Source: Cycas panzhihuaensis (Eukaryota > Cycadophyta). From it: a DNA stretch of 64,000 nucleotides. Within the stretch, counting starts at the first letter, position 1. Each line of letters starts with the position of its first letter. Below the pieces are notes generated by a model. The model made no database searches. It was not told where the DNA came from and worked only from the letters and a program-made list of their open reading frames with translations. A program made the translations under genes and the position numbers. Positions 1 to 9,870 of the stretch are shown piece after piece. The stretch lies in contig CM041465.1 of assembly GCA_023213395.1 (NCBI GenBank), forward strand, positions 217,999,741-218,063,740, read 5' to 3'.

Positions 1-9
1 ATACATATA

Positions 10-276
10 TCACTGCAAGTTTAGCAATGTCTTTCCCACTCCAAAGTGTCCTGCAACTCGAGAGGTGTGAGCTTCTCTTATCCACTTCATTCGGTCTGCA
101 TGCTTTAGAATGCAAAGCTTGTCTTGCTTGCAAAGAAGTCCATCTTTTAGCTGGAGATCAGCAACTACTTTTCCTTGCTGTAGCTGCTCAAAGATAGGCT
201 TGAATGCCTCATCTTTCAAATACAAATCAACATATTCATCATGGCAGAAAGGTTGAAATTGCATAACTACCAACAA
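10..276 (-). pseudogene. Ty3/gypsy integrase N-terminal (zinc-binding) fragment
   Basis: An 88-codon open stretch on the minus strand. Its C-terminal part reads EAHTSRVAGHFGVGKTL, which matches the HHCC zinc-binding region at the start of gypsy integrases, where a His-containing segment ahead of GHFG is followed downstream by the two Cys. The upstream part (DEAFKPIFEQLQQGK, then KDGLLCKQDKLCI) matches the usual linker between RNase H and integrase. The stretch stops before the Cys pair, and the catalytic core lies beyond the window. It is a piece of the element's pol, not an independent gene. The assignment rests on motif order and on continuity with RNase H immediately upstream. Confidence 0.8.
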
Positions 277-279
277 ACT

Positions 280-870
280 AGAAATACCTTATTGTTGAGG
301 AGGTCTAGACAGCAAGTCTGTAATCTTATTCATTGTTCCTTTCTTGTATTTAACCACGATGTGAAATTACTGCAAATAGGACATCCACTTCATGTGCCTA
401 GCCTACTGCAATTTGGCCTGAGTCTGCAAGAATTGAAAAGACTTATGGTCGGTGTGGATTACCACTTATTTTCCCAACAAATATGGTCTCTAATACTTCA
501 CTGCTTAGTGTAATGCATAGAGCTCCTTATCATAAGTTGGGTAGTTTATGACAGCTCCATTAAATGTCTTTGAATGGTATGCTATTGGTTTTCCTTCTTG
601 CTTCAATACTGCTCCCATGGTATAGCCTAAAGCATCAGTCTCCAATTCAAATGGTTTCTACAGTGAGGGTAAAGCTAACACTGGTGCCTCACAAATTTTC
701 TGCTTCAAAAGCCTGAAAACTTTTTCTTGTTCATTCTCCCAATAAAACTTTGTATGTCCTCCTGTCAATGCATGAAGAGGTGTTGCAATTTGAGAGAATT
801 TGGAAATAAATTTTCTTAAATATTGACATGGACCAATGAAACTTATTACCTTTGTGGTTGTCTTGGGTGT
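280..870 (-). pseudogene. Ty3/gypsy RNase H domain (degenerate)
   Basis: Translation of the minus strand between RT and integrase gives, across several stops, FELETDALGYTMGAVLKQEG, then PIAYHSKTFNGAV, then YDKELYAL, then VIHTDHKSFQFLQTQ. These are the hallmark segments of gypsy RNase H, with its DAxxxxxGAVLxQ, YxxxELxAL and TDHxxLxxL motifs. Stops fall at positions where Gln or Trp is expected. The domain would remove the RNA strand of the RNA:DNA hybrid during reverse transcription. It is not functional here. Confidence 0.85.
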
Positions 871-873
871 GGG

Positions 874-1707
874 CTAATTAAGAATGACTTTAATCTTTGC
901 TGGGTCAATCTTCAATTCTCCTCCTCTAACCACGAAACCTAAGAAGATGAGAGATTGCTTTCCAAACTCGCACTTCTTCAGATTTAGTTTCAACTGCTGC
1001 TCTTGGAGAACTTTGAGCACTTTCTTGACATGTTGGAGGTGCTCCTCCCATGTATGGCTAAAAATTAGAATATCATCTAGATAAACAATTATAAAGTCAT
1101 CAATGAAGGGTCTTAATACCTCATTCATCAACCTCATGAAGGTTATAGGTGCATTGCATAGACTAAACGGCATCACCAACCATTCAAACAATCCTTGCTT
1201 CGATTTGAAGGCTGTCTTCCAAGTATCCTCCTCTTAGATTTGAACCTAACGGTAGCCTATTTTTAGGTCCATTTTGCTAAAATATCTTGCCGACTACAGC
1301 TGGTCCAATAAGTCATCTATCCATGGTAAGGGATGTCTATTCTTTATGGTGATCTTGTTCAAAGCCCGGTAGTCAATGCACATTCTCCACCCTCCATCTT
1401 TCTTTGGTACCAAAACAATAGGTAAACCACATGGGGAACAACTCAACTTGATCACTCCTTGTTCCAAGAGTTCTTGAATCTGCCTCTTAATCTCTTCATT
1501 CTCCAAAACTAAGTTTTGGTAGAGACTAAGATTTGGCAAAGGTGAATTAGCAATCAACTGGATTTCATGTTTAATTACCCTTTTAGGGGGCAGCCCTTTT
1601 GGCTCTTGGAATACGTCATTGTACCTATTTCTTAGGCCTTTAATCTGTTGCACTTGCTTCCTATCCAGTTCTTGTATTAAGGACTCTGCTTGCTCTTTTT
1701 CTTCCAC
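874..1707 (-). pseudogene. Ty3/gypsy reverse transcriptase (broken by a stop cluster)
   Basis: Two open minus-strand stretches (1707-1294 and 1191-874), separated by a few stops, encode a nearly complete gypsy RT. The first carries [20 protein letters not shown] and [20 protein letters not shown]. The gap carries FSKMDLKIGYRQVQI. The second carries the catalytic YLDD box in [12 protein letters not shown], then [20 protein letters not shown]. The N-terminal extension contains [16 protein letters not shown], typical of the protease-RT linker. The YLDD residues are intact, so loss of function comes from the stops around 1200-1290 and not from active-site mutation. Confidence 0.93.
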
Positions 1708-1842
1708 CTTTTACTTTATCATCAGCAGCATAAACTTCCTACAAGCATTAATCAATCTTTTCACTTGTTGGGAAGATATGAGAGAAATCTTCTTTTGTGG
1801 CTTTGATGCATTGATTAGATATGATCTCCTATCCTTGATGAG

Positions 1843-2166
1843 TCAAATCTTTCTTAGCCTCCTATGATGAACTCCATCTCTATCATAGAGATATGGGTTG
1901 CCAAACACAACTTGACAAACATCCAAAGGGACTATCTCACATTCAACTTCATCAATGAAATTTTTAGATATTACAAATTTAAACTTACATTGGTGAGTAA
2001 CCTGCAACTCTGAATCTTTTTGCAGCCATCTAAGAGGATATAGTTTTGGATATGTATGCATTTTTAATCCTAGTTTCTTTACCAATGCTTCTGAGATTAA
2101 ATTCTTTTGGTTTCCTCTATCAAAGATGGCATCAACCAAACTTTGCTTCACTTGGATTCTTACCAT
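1843..2166 (-). pseudogene. Ty3/gypsy aspartic protease domain
   Basis: A minus-strand stretch of 107 codons. It contains VDAIFDRGNQKNLISEALVK, which aligns with the active-site DSGS(Q)xNLIS segment of gypsy proteases, but the Ser after Asp is replaced by Arg. Further on, DVCQVVFGNPYLYDRDGVHH aligns with the usual VLGxPWLxxRxGVxH segment. The domain would cleave the Gag-Pol polyprotein. The altered DSG triad suggests the protease is inactive even apart from the stop codons. Confidence 0.85.
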
Positions 2167-2339
2167 GAAGAGCTCTTCTCTAATCTCTAGATCAACTTGC
2201 TAATGGTTACTTTTAGGCTCTGCATTAGCCATGAGTATCAACTTCTCATTAGCTTCTTCAATGTCACAAACATCTTCATCACCTATAGAGTTAAGTAAAG
2301 CTTTATTAATTTTACCTTTCCCCTTGTTCTTGGGTCGTT

Positions 2340-3366
2340 TCTCTCAGTGTAGGAACCAACAATCTTCTATGCTATGACCCGCTCACTTGCAATGAGTACA
2401 AGTGACTTTGATTTGGGTAGTATTGGCTTATTTCTTCTTGCCAAAACCTCCAATAGATTGTTGTCCAACTTTACCTGGAAACCTCATTCCTCGGGCAGGT
2501 TTGTTGCTACCTTCTTGAGGTGCAAACCTTTTTCTCTCAGCATAAGCCTTCTTGTTCCTCTTTTCTATGGCAATCACCTTCTTGCTAACTTCATCGAGTG
2601 ATTTAACTTCAAACAGTTGAAGTTCTTGTTGAATATGCTAGTGCAGTCCTCTAATATATTTTAGCATCACGTCTTTACCCAGTAAAGAGATGCCCAACAT
2701 AACAGCTTGCTTTTGAAATTCTGTTGTATAGTCTTGGACATTTTGGCCTCTTTCCTATCAGTAATATTGTCATTTAATCCTCTGTTGCTCTTCATATCCA
2801 ATAGGATAGAATTACTTCTTTATGAGGATTTTAAATTGTTGCCAAGTAATTTCATTTATATTATGGAATTTAAGGTATGCATTCCACCAAACTAATGCAT
2901 GTTTAGACAATTTTAACCTAGCAAAAGTAATTTTCTGCTAGTTTTTATACCCATAAATAGAAAAGTATGTTTCCAGTTGGTCCAACCAACCATCTAATTT
3001 TTCAGCATCCAAAGTTCCATCATAGATGGGCAATTCAAGTTTTGCCTTTACCTTGAATGGATGTGTTATTACCGCTGGATTGTCATCTTCTTATTAGTCT
3101 TCTACTAGCTTTTCATTTGTTTCCTCTTTCATTAGTTCATCTTCTTCCTTCTTTATGCCTTTGGCTATTAAAGAAGAAGTTGCAACTAGTTGTGTCATAA
3201 GTTGGGTTAGTCTGTCAAGATTTTGTTCCATCTTTACGAACCTTTCCTCCATTTTTTGCTCTAGATCAGCCATCTTCCTTCGTTGTCTACATTCTTTCTC
3301 AAGAGGTTCGGTTAAAGGTTCACTCGTTAACAAATACTGATATCCAGTTTTCATAAAAACTTTCAC
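2340..3366 (-). pseudogene. Ty3/gypsy gag with CCHC zinc knuckle
   Basis: The minus strand from 3366 begins with a charged, coiled-coil-like segment (MADLEQKMEERFVKMEQNLD). Then comes the retrotransposon gag core with LPIYDGTLDAEKLDGWLDQL, ETYFSIYGYKN, FARLKLSKHALVWWNAYL and ITWQQFK. The nucleocapsid knuckle CTHCK-x-AGHSIEDC lies at about 2358-2401, with a TGA replacing one residue between the second Cys and Gly. Stops interrupt the frame. Gag would assemble the virus-like particle and bind the element's RNA. Confidence 0.88.
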
Positions 3367-3437
3367 AACGAAAGCAAGAGGTTTTTTTTTTTTCTTTTCT
3401 TTTTCTTCAAAAATCCCTAAGTTCCCAAGGCTTTCAA

Positions 3438-3457
3438 GAAACCTGGCTCTGATATCA
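3438..3457 (-). other. Primer-binding site (initiator tRNA-Met) of the left gypsy element
   Basis: The minus strand reads TGATATCAGAGCCAGGTTTC. This matches the complement of the plant initiator tRNA-Met 3' end (TGGTATCAGAGCCAGGTTTC form) with one mismatch. The match extends about 20 bases, unusually long for this window. It sits directly upstream of gag on the minus strand, so the 5' LTR must be to the right. Confidence 0.9.
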
Positions 3458-3463
3458 AAATAT

Positions 3464-5070
3464 TGATCTAAATTTGAATGGAAAAGTGAAGACTTAAACC
3501 AATTAAAACAAATCCAGAATAATTTACAATAATATTACATAAAATTAAAGATATTTTAAATTTTCTTACAAAACTCCTTTTGTTTGTGCTCTATTGAGCA
3601 TGCAAAGGACTGCTACAGCAATTGGAAGAGAAGAACTAAGTGCTAGGCACTTCTTGAGCTACTACACGCTTTTTGGAACCTCTGCTTTTGAAGTTTGCAT
3701 AGAGTTTTTAGTTGCTGTTAACCAAAAATCTTCTTTCTTGGTGAAGAAATCCTACTAGCATCTCTTTCTTGGACTGCTACTACTGCTATTTTCCTCTCTT
3801 GACTGCAACTTTAATTTCTTGGGCTCCTTGACGATCCCCATAGTAGATTTTAGGTGTTATTCTACTGCACTTCCATTCCTTTTTCTCTCTACGCAGAATT
3901 TCAGTTGTTGGAGCCATTCTCTCTTTCTGGAAAGTAATTTTTAGACAACTCACCTCGAATCTTGCTCCAGGTACTGCGTTTATGGCTGCGGTGTCCTCTT
4001 TTCCTCTCCTTCATCCTAAGATCTTGCCATTTTAAAACCCTATAATGCATTTTATTTTTTTGCATTAGGTTTTCTATTTTTCTATTCTCCAATGGATTTT
4101 AAAATGGTTAAGAAATCTTGACTAAATCCTTTTAATTAGGAGGTTTTTCTCTTCAATCATGTAGAGGACACGTGTGAGAAGTTCCTCCTAAAATTTCGTG
4201 CGAAACAGACTTTGTTTATGCCACCAAAATCACTGCTGTTTTTATTATTTTTCTATTTTTCACACTTCAGGTAGCAGTTGATGCACCTGGGTAGCAGTTG
4301 ACGCACCTACAGTTGCAGTTGACATAGTTGACACACCTACAGTTGTAGTTGATGTAGTTGATGCACCTGTAGTTACAGTTGATGCACCTAGGTAGCACCT
4401 AGTTGCACTTGTAGAAATACCTTTTTTTTACATTTTTTAAGACTCTTTAAGGCATTTTTCTACTAAATGAAGATCATAAACATGAAAAAATAAAGTATTT
4501 AAAGAGTATTATGAACTTAAAGATATGAAAACAGATCAGATAAAAAAGCTAAATATAATAAGAAAGGTTTAATGAAATGTTAGGGAGAAATTTAACAAGT
4601 ATGAAATTAAATAGGAAAATCGTTGATTTGTAAACTGAATGTTATAAGGGAGGGGTTTAAATTTTCTCCTAAAATTTATTGTATTAAATATATTTGATTA
4701 AAAAGTTTTAAAAAGAAAAATATTAATAAAAGAGTGTTTGTAATAATAGAGGGTTTGTTTATATACTAATCATAATAGAAGAAATTATATAAAGTATAGG
4801 GAAAGTGTTTATTTTGTTTTATTAAACAAACATTATAAAGGGGGAATTAATTTTTATAATAAAGTGTAAGAGGGGCTTATGTATAAAAAAGTTTAAATGT
4901 AATACACTATAATAAGGGAGGGGAGGGAGGGCTAAACGTAAAAAGATTTAACTTTGATTTAGCCTAAGATTAATTAGGCTTAATATATATATATAAACAA
5001 TATTAAGAGGGGATTAAAGATTATACATTAAGGTTAAAATCAAATGTTGTTAAACTAAGGTTATATCTAT
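3464..5070 (-). repeat. 5' LTR of the left gypsy element (outer boundary not resolved)
   Basis: By position, sequence immediately right of the PBS is the 5' LTR. Its inner end is best placed at 3464, where the minus strand ends in AGATCA. The outer end cannot be fixed because the matching 3' LTR lies outside the window and no target duplication can be paired. The stretch is AT-rich and noncoding, with a T/C tract near 3382-3408, a short purine tract near 4915-4930 and a minisatellite at 4270-4414. The true LTR may end anywhere from about 4.4 kb onward. Confidence 0.45.
4270..4414. repeat. Degenerate minisatellite, 20-30 bp units built on AGTTGATGCACCT
   Basis: About six imperfect copies of a unit containing AGTTGA(T/C)G(C)ACCT alternate with GTAGC or ACAGTTG(C/T) segments. 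Examples are GTAGCAGTTGATGCACCTGG, then GTAGCAGTTGACGCACCTAC, then AGTTGACATAGTTGACACAC. It lies within the presumed LTR of the left gypsy element. No coding role is visible. Confidence 0.85.
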
Positions 5071-5072
5071 CT

Positions 5073-5075
<3 letters not shown>

Positions 5076-5141
<66 letters not shown>
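5076..5141. repeat. (TA)n microsatellite
   Basis: Uninterrupted alternating A and T for about 65 bases, flanked by AT-rich sequence. A simple repeat with no other signal. Confidence 0.97.
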
Positions 5142-5143
<2 letters not shown>

Positions 5144-5896
5144 TAAATAAAAAAGAAAAGAAAAATGTAGGCAGATCCGATGAGTTTGTTAAATTTATAA
5201 AACAAAATGAAATTTAAAAATCAAATGGGGTCCGTGGGGGAGGTAAGGTTGAAACCCTACTTGGTAAACCCGTGGCGGTGATGTTTCTCCTTTGCAGATC
5301 GATTGAAGAGGAGCAGCGAGGAGAGAAGATGGATCTTTTGCAGGTCATTCCTCTACATTTGTTAAGGCGAGATGGCTAGGGATCTCTGGTTCTTTCACGC
5401 TTGCAAATCTTTTTCGAATGCATCTTCTCTTTGATAATAAAAAACCAAGGACGTTGCCAAGGGAACCCAAGGCCACGACCAGCACGAACTTGCTTTCTGC
5501 CAAATCCTGCATGCTTCCCTTTGTTTCATGAGGTCTCATGGATCGTTACATTCCGTTCGATGTTTGACTATGCTTTTGCTACTATCAACGGAGAAAAATC
5601 TCTGGTATTTACAGGCAGAGTCCTAATATTTGCAGACACAGCCTTAATATTTGCTAACATAACCCTACAAGCAGCTAAGGCAGACTATTGATGGAAGCTG
5701 ATATATTATGGATGCAAATGATACACACTGGGATTATTATAATGATTAGATTAGGCATAATCCTCCCCCAATGGTTGTAACCACTTGTAACAATAGATGG
5801 TTATAACTCACTATAAAGAGAGGATACAAACAAAAGCACTTGTTCTGGATATGACAAATAACAGTCCAGTATTTATGGGAAACAACCCACTATCAA
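5142..5896. other. Unclassified segment between the gypsy LTR and the 14-3-3 pseudogene
   Basis: The part at 5220-5560 is richer in GC than its surroundings. It has a short minus-strand open stretch (5539-5345, 64 codons) and a plus-strand one (5401-5691, 96 codons); neither resembles a known family. At 5770-5840 the plus strand has an LTR- or promoter-like look (CTATAAAGAGAGGATACAAA), but no partner repeat or target duplication was found. It may hold the unrecognised end of the element that carries the 14-3-3 fragment. Confidence 0.3.
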
Positions 5897-6620
5897 CATG
5901 ATGAAAGTGTGTACATAGCCAAGCTTGCTAAGCAGTCAGAGCGCTATGAGGAGATGGTAGAGTATATGGAAAAGGTATCTAAGATAGTGGATGTGGAGGG
6001 ACTAACCATGGAGGATCCAAATCTACTATAAGTGGCTTACAAAAATGTTATTAGAGCACGCAGGAAGAGAGCAAGAGAAATGAAGAACATGTTACAATGA
6101 TAAGGGAATATAGAGAAAAGGTTAATTTAGAGCTTAACAACATTTGTGATAGTATTTTGCACCTTCTTGACACCCATCTTATTCCTTCATCCACATTTGG
6201 TGAGTCTAAGGTGTTTTACCTTATGATGAAGGGTGATTACCATCAGCATCTTGCAGTATTTAAAACAGGAGCTGAGAGGAAGGAAGCTGTGGAAAACACA
6301 TTGCTAGCATACAAGTCTGCTCAAGATATTGCATTGGCAGACTTGGCTCCCACACATCCTATTGGATTGGGGCTTGCCCTCAACTTCCCTATCTTCTACT
6401 ATGAAATTTTGAATTCACCAGATTGAGCCTATTTGTTTTCTAAACAGGCCTTTGATGAGGCAATTACAGAGTTGGATACGTTAGGGGAAGAGTCTTACAA
6501 GGACAACACACTCATTATGCAACTCCTTCATGATAATCTTACTTTATGGACTTCAGATATGCAGGAGGATACTTGAGGTGATGAAATCAAGGAAGCTCCA
6601 AAGCGTGAGGAAGGGGAGGG
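5897..6620 (+). pseudogene. Processed 14-3-3 protein pseudogene, internally deleted
   Basis: The plus strand encodes most of a plant 14-3-3 protein, a phosphoserine-binding adaptor. Frame 2 (from 5897) gives [20 protein letters not shown], then a TAA where Ser is expected before VAYKNVI. After an internal deletion that removes the conserved ARRASWR-type helix, frame 1 resumes at about 6079 with [14 protein letters not shown]. It continues through [42 protein letters not shown] and [19 protein letters not shown] stop follows where Arg is expected. The C-terminal helix [20 protein letters not shown], then [11 protein letters not shown], ends with an acidic tail at about 6620. Exons that are separate in plant 14-3-3 genes are joined without introns, so this is a cDNA-derived copy. 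Changed groove residues and stops rule out function. It ends a few bases before a retroelement PBS. Confidence 0.93.
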
Positions 6621-6624
6621 ATAT

Positions 6625-6638
6625 TGGCTCTGATACCA
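6625..6638 (-). other. Primer-binding site (initiator tRNA-Met) of a truncated copia-type element
   Basis: The minus strand reads TGGTATCAGAGCCA, a perfect match to the plant initiator tRNA-Met PBS core. It directly abuts the LTR at 6639 and lies only a few bases from the end of the 14-3-3 pseudogene. This makes 6639-7072 a 5' LTR (minus strand) and not a solo LTR. Confidence 0.9.
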
Positions 6639-7072
6639 TGTGAGAATAGGTACATGTACAATATCATAGGATTACATAAACTAATATACATAGGTAAAAT
6701 CAGATATTACATATGTACACATGCTGTGATAGGTGGAAAACCACTTCTGAGGAAGAAAAACCACCATCTAAAGCTAAGATTTTATTAAAGAACAGACTAT
6801 ACAACATACCATAAATAATATCACCTATGTATGACAAACTAGCCTTTGAAATAGGCTTTAGACAACCTTCTAGATTCTCAGAACCACCTCCTTGAATCTA
6901 AGAGAAGACATTAATAACAAGAAAGGTTCGTTGAAATGGGCAGTTACACATTTCAACAACCTTTCACATAATAATTAAATAAACTCTAAGCTTTAAACAT
7001 TAGAATCACTTAAATATAAATTTACACATGTGACTTAAATAAAACATAAAAGTAACATTAATAATCCTAACA
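6639..7072 (-). repeat. 5' LTR (434 bp) related to the LTRs of the 27-34 kb copia element
   Basis: On the minus strand it starts TGTTAGGATTATTAATGTTA and ends CTATTCTCACA next to the PBS. It aligns along its length with the 441-bp LTRs at 27169 and 33549. Shared features are the TGTTAGGA start, AAGTCAC, CATTTCAAC, a TCTAGG-type box and the segment TTCTTCCTCAGAAGTGG followed by TTTTCCACCTA and CATGTGTA..TATGTAATATCT. No matching 3' LTR was found to the left, so the element is truncated. The sequence behind its PBS is antisense 14-3-3. Confidence 0.85.
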
Positions 7073-8815
7073 ATTAATATGTGGTCATAAGCCCAAAAAT
7101 TGATATATACCATGGAAAAACTCCTGACATGTTTGGTTGGGTCTTTGGGAGGAAGTGCTATCAAATTTAGGCACTTTGGGAGGATAGGGAGGCAGGTTAG
7201 TCCTTTAGGCCTCTAAGGAAAGAGGTGTTTACCTATGAGCTAAGGGGTCATATAAAGGTAAAGAAGGGGGTGGGCATGGTTGTTTGATCCTGCAATGAGA
7301 ATGATGGGTACATGAGGAGCATGGGTTTCCACTCACTTAATGAGATGAGACCATACTAATGTGCTAGAAAGGAGGATGGGAGGAAGGTGGGTGAGAGGGT
7401 CTCATCCCACCTTGGGGACATGCCCCCTATGTGGGTTGCATATGAGAGTAACAAGAATATAGGGGTACGAGCCTCTCAAGTATAGGAGATATATACAACA
7501 TAGTACATAAAGATGAAGGTGTGGAAAATAGGATGGGGTTTTATTCGTATAGGCCACCTATGGAAGGTGTGACCCCATTAGGATGGAATGAATACACCTT
7601 GTAAGTTGGGAGAGGATTTGCCCCTCCATGCCCCCAAGCTTAGGATGTATACCCTGGAGGTATATATAGGGATGAATCTCTAGGTTGTAGATAGGGACGT
7701 GTGGGAGTGGGTCCCATATGATTTGAAGGATGGGAGGGAAGAGATATTCTAGGTCGAACAAAAGGGGTATGAGCCACAATAGGTATGGCACAGTCATTTG
7801 GATGGGAATAAGCATGCTCACCCTGATTTGGGATATGGATACACCTTGGAATGGGTTTCATGCATGAGGAACATATGAAGCCAACAAGATGGTTAGAGTG
7901 GGCTCTACCATGGATGTAGGAAAAGAATGGGACAGAGTGGGAGGTGTGGATCGAGGTATGGATGGGGTGATGCCATGAAGGTCCTCTAACCACTTAGAGC
8001 ATGGTTAGGTAGTCGTGGCTTTGAAGCATTGCCGTAGTGCTTCAACCACATTTGTAAGAGGGATTCTTGCTTGCTCGTACAAGGTGGGACCCATAAGATG
8101 ATCTTCATGGGAGCTCTCACTAGGGTGAAAGCTTTCCATGGAGGAATATTAACCTACATCGTGCGTAGGGAAAGGGTGGAATTTAGGGTGTGTATGGGCA
8201 CTTAGGTAGAAAATAGGATCTTTGCCCTCTTGGGTAAGATCTCATAGAGGGTTAGAAGCTGGGATTTAAGACTCAGAAATATAGGCATGGTATGTCCACA
8301 TTGATGGGTATCCCTCTATCATGGACTCAGAGTTGAATGAGGGGACAAGAGAGTAAGGAGGTTCTTTCGAGACTAGGGGGAGACCATATAAGCAGCGAGA
8401 GAAATGTCACATCCACATCTCACCTAAAAAAGGTTGTAGAAGAAGAGTAACCAAATAGAAACAAAAGTTAGGGTTGCCCAACAAATCATAAAGATGAGGG
8501 AAATGAAGGAGGCTTACTTTAGGAAGATTGAAGGAAAAGTTACAATTTTCCTTACTAGTGGGTCCCTAGTATGGTCGCCAGTGGAAGCGTACCTCTAGGG
8601 GTTAGTAGGTCATGACTATTCTTACTAGTAATGGATGATAATGAATAGGAGGAAAAAATGTGGCTGAGATACCCTCAAAGGGTGTCCACACATTAGAATG
8701 CAGATTCAAGGACCCACAGTTGTGCATAAGCTACCTCTTTTCTAGGGGTCTTCTTGGTGCAAAACAGAGGGGCTGATAAAGGCATCCTCAGGTTACCAAG
8801 TAGCCAAGGTAGGGC
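7073..8815. other. Unclassified GC-richer tract interrupted by the 8816-14244 element
   Basis: Not recognised. The minus strand has two overlapping open stretches (7993-7640 and 7821-7558) that are rich in Pro, His, Ser and Ile, with no domain I can name. The plus strand is rich in GGG and GAGG runs (for example AAGGAGGATGGGAGGAAGG near 7370). The tract resumes after the nested element at 14250. AGGGC at 8811-8815 is the target-site duplication of that element. It could be the internal region of another pol-less LTR element, but no LTR pair was found. Confidence 0.3.
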
Positions 8816-9307
8816 TGGTGGAATAATAATAATAGGACTATGCTCTGATACCAAATGATGGAATATAAAGTTTGCAAGACTATGCTCTAATACTAAATGA
8901 TGGAAAATATACTAGCAAGGAGAACAGGTCAGAACATATATTAAATAACCATAAACCAATATTGCATCAATACATCAATATGTCACAATCACAATAGCAT
9001 AAAGAACATGAAAGCCTTGTTGTTCAATCCATTGTAGCAATAATGAGCATTACAAATCTCCTCAAAGGTAGGCGGTGTCTAAAAACACCAGGGTTGTACA
9101 CCCCATAACATTTATAGTTTTGGAGGAGGAGGGAAACTCCTCAACCCCTGAATTCAAATTAATAATAGAATAATACTAACTTAACTCAAATGAAACTAAC
9201 CCAACTTACCTTAACTTACCTTGATATGTTGAGCATCACATGTCTAAATTGAGGTGCACAATCCTGGTAGGTAAGAGGGAGTTGAGTAATGACATTACAC
9301 TCCAACA
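8816..9307 (-). repeat. 3' LTR of the pol-less element, containing two internal PBS-like copies
   Basis: A 492-bp repeat, colinear with 13753-14244. Plus-strand GCTCTGATACCA at 8842-8853 and its variant GCTCTAATACTA at 8884-8895 are PBS-like motifs 42 bp apart inside the LTR. The outer boundary at 8816 is supported by the AGGGC target duplication, not by motif choice alone. Confidence 0.92.
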
Positions 9308-9320
9308 TTCTACCCCTTAA
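9308..9320 (-). other. Polypurine tract of the pol-less element
   Basis: On the minus strand, AAGGGGTAGAA lies immediately before the LTR start TGTTGGAG. Its position and composition fit the plus-strand primer used in reverse transcription. Confidence 0.8.
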
Positions 9321-9354
9321 TATCAGCACGAACACTTGTATCTTTTCCTTGAAC

Positions 9355-9870
9355 TTATGGAACTGGTACTTGAAAAAAACCTTTGAAATGCTGATCTTGA
9401 TCTTTATCAACTCTTCTCACCCTTATGGTCACATATATCTCTTTATCATAGAATGATGTAGGAAGACTATAGGTCGATGAAACTTGATGCAAATGTAGAT
9501 GAATAGCTGTAATTTGGACTTTGTCAACAGGAACATTATGAAGGCTTTGAACTTGAACTTTTGTAATCTTTATACTTTGAACAACTGTCATATCATCAGG
9601 TTCATTCTTCGTTATGTTATAAGGTTCATCTTCATGATGCTCCCCCTCAAATGGAGGATCAAATCCTTGTGCAACAAGGTGGTCATGCATTTGATATGAA
9701 TCCTCATGGTTGTTGTCGTCATGATCTATCTGCTCACACTGCCTCACATGCTCATCAAAAGTTTCATCAAATACATTGGGGGTATCTCCCCCATAAATGG
9801 AAATCAATAAATCCCAAACAAACTTAGATATTGTTAATTCAGAAACCAGTGAAAAAACATCATCAGTCAT
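9355..9870 (-). CDS. Unrecognised 171-codon acidic open reading frame inside the pol-less element
   Basis: This minus-strand reading frame starts at an ATG at 9870 and ends close to the 3' LTR. The product is acidic and His/Asp-rich in its middle (QCEQIDHDDNNHEDSYQMHD, then GEHHEDEPYN). The C-terminal third is more basic (KEIYVTIRVRRVDKDQDQHF). I see no signal peptide, membrane segment, zinc finger or pol motif, and the length matches no family I know. Its place between the long noncoding interior and the polypurine tract is where an extra 3' reading frame is sometimes found in plant LTR elements. It may be chance, a remnant or a real accessory product. Codon-level comparison with other copies of the element would decide. 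Confidence 0.35.
   Translation of the reverse strand: MTDDVFSLVSELTISKFVWDLLISIYGGDTPNVFDETFDEHVRQCEQIDHDDNNHEDSYQMHDHLVAQGFDPPFEGEHHEDEPYNITKNEPDDMTVVQSIKITKVQVQSLHNVPVDKVQITAIHLHLHQVSSTYSLPTSFYDKEIYVTIRVRRVDKDQDQHFKGFFQVPVP

Larger units (their letters stand above)
1..3457 (-). mobile_element. Ty3/gypsy LTR retrotransposon internal region, minus strand, 3' end outside window
   Basis: Read on the minus strand, the order is PBS (3438-3457), gag, CCHC zinc knuckle, aspartic protease, reverse transcriptase, RNase H and the start of integrase, which is the Ty3/gypsy order. The frame is broken by stops and frameshifts, so the copy is inactive, but the domains are well preserved compared with most others in the window. 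The integrase core, polypurine tract and 3' LTR would lie to the left of base 1. The 5' LTR begins just right of the PBS. An active element would encode a polyprotein for capsid, maturation, cDNA synthesis and integration. Confidence 0.93.

Noticed and set aside
241-513. Plus-strand open frame of 90 codons at the left end
   Set aside because: It is the antisense shadow of the gypsy RNase H/integrase region on the minus strand.
8842-8895. Reading the PBS-like motifs left of 9307 as the PBS of a second element further left
   Set aside because: The 492-bp repeat continues past them to 8816 and the AGGGC duplication flanks that outer point, so the motifs lie inside the LTR.
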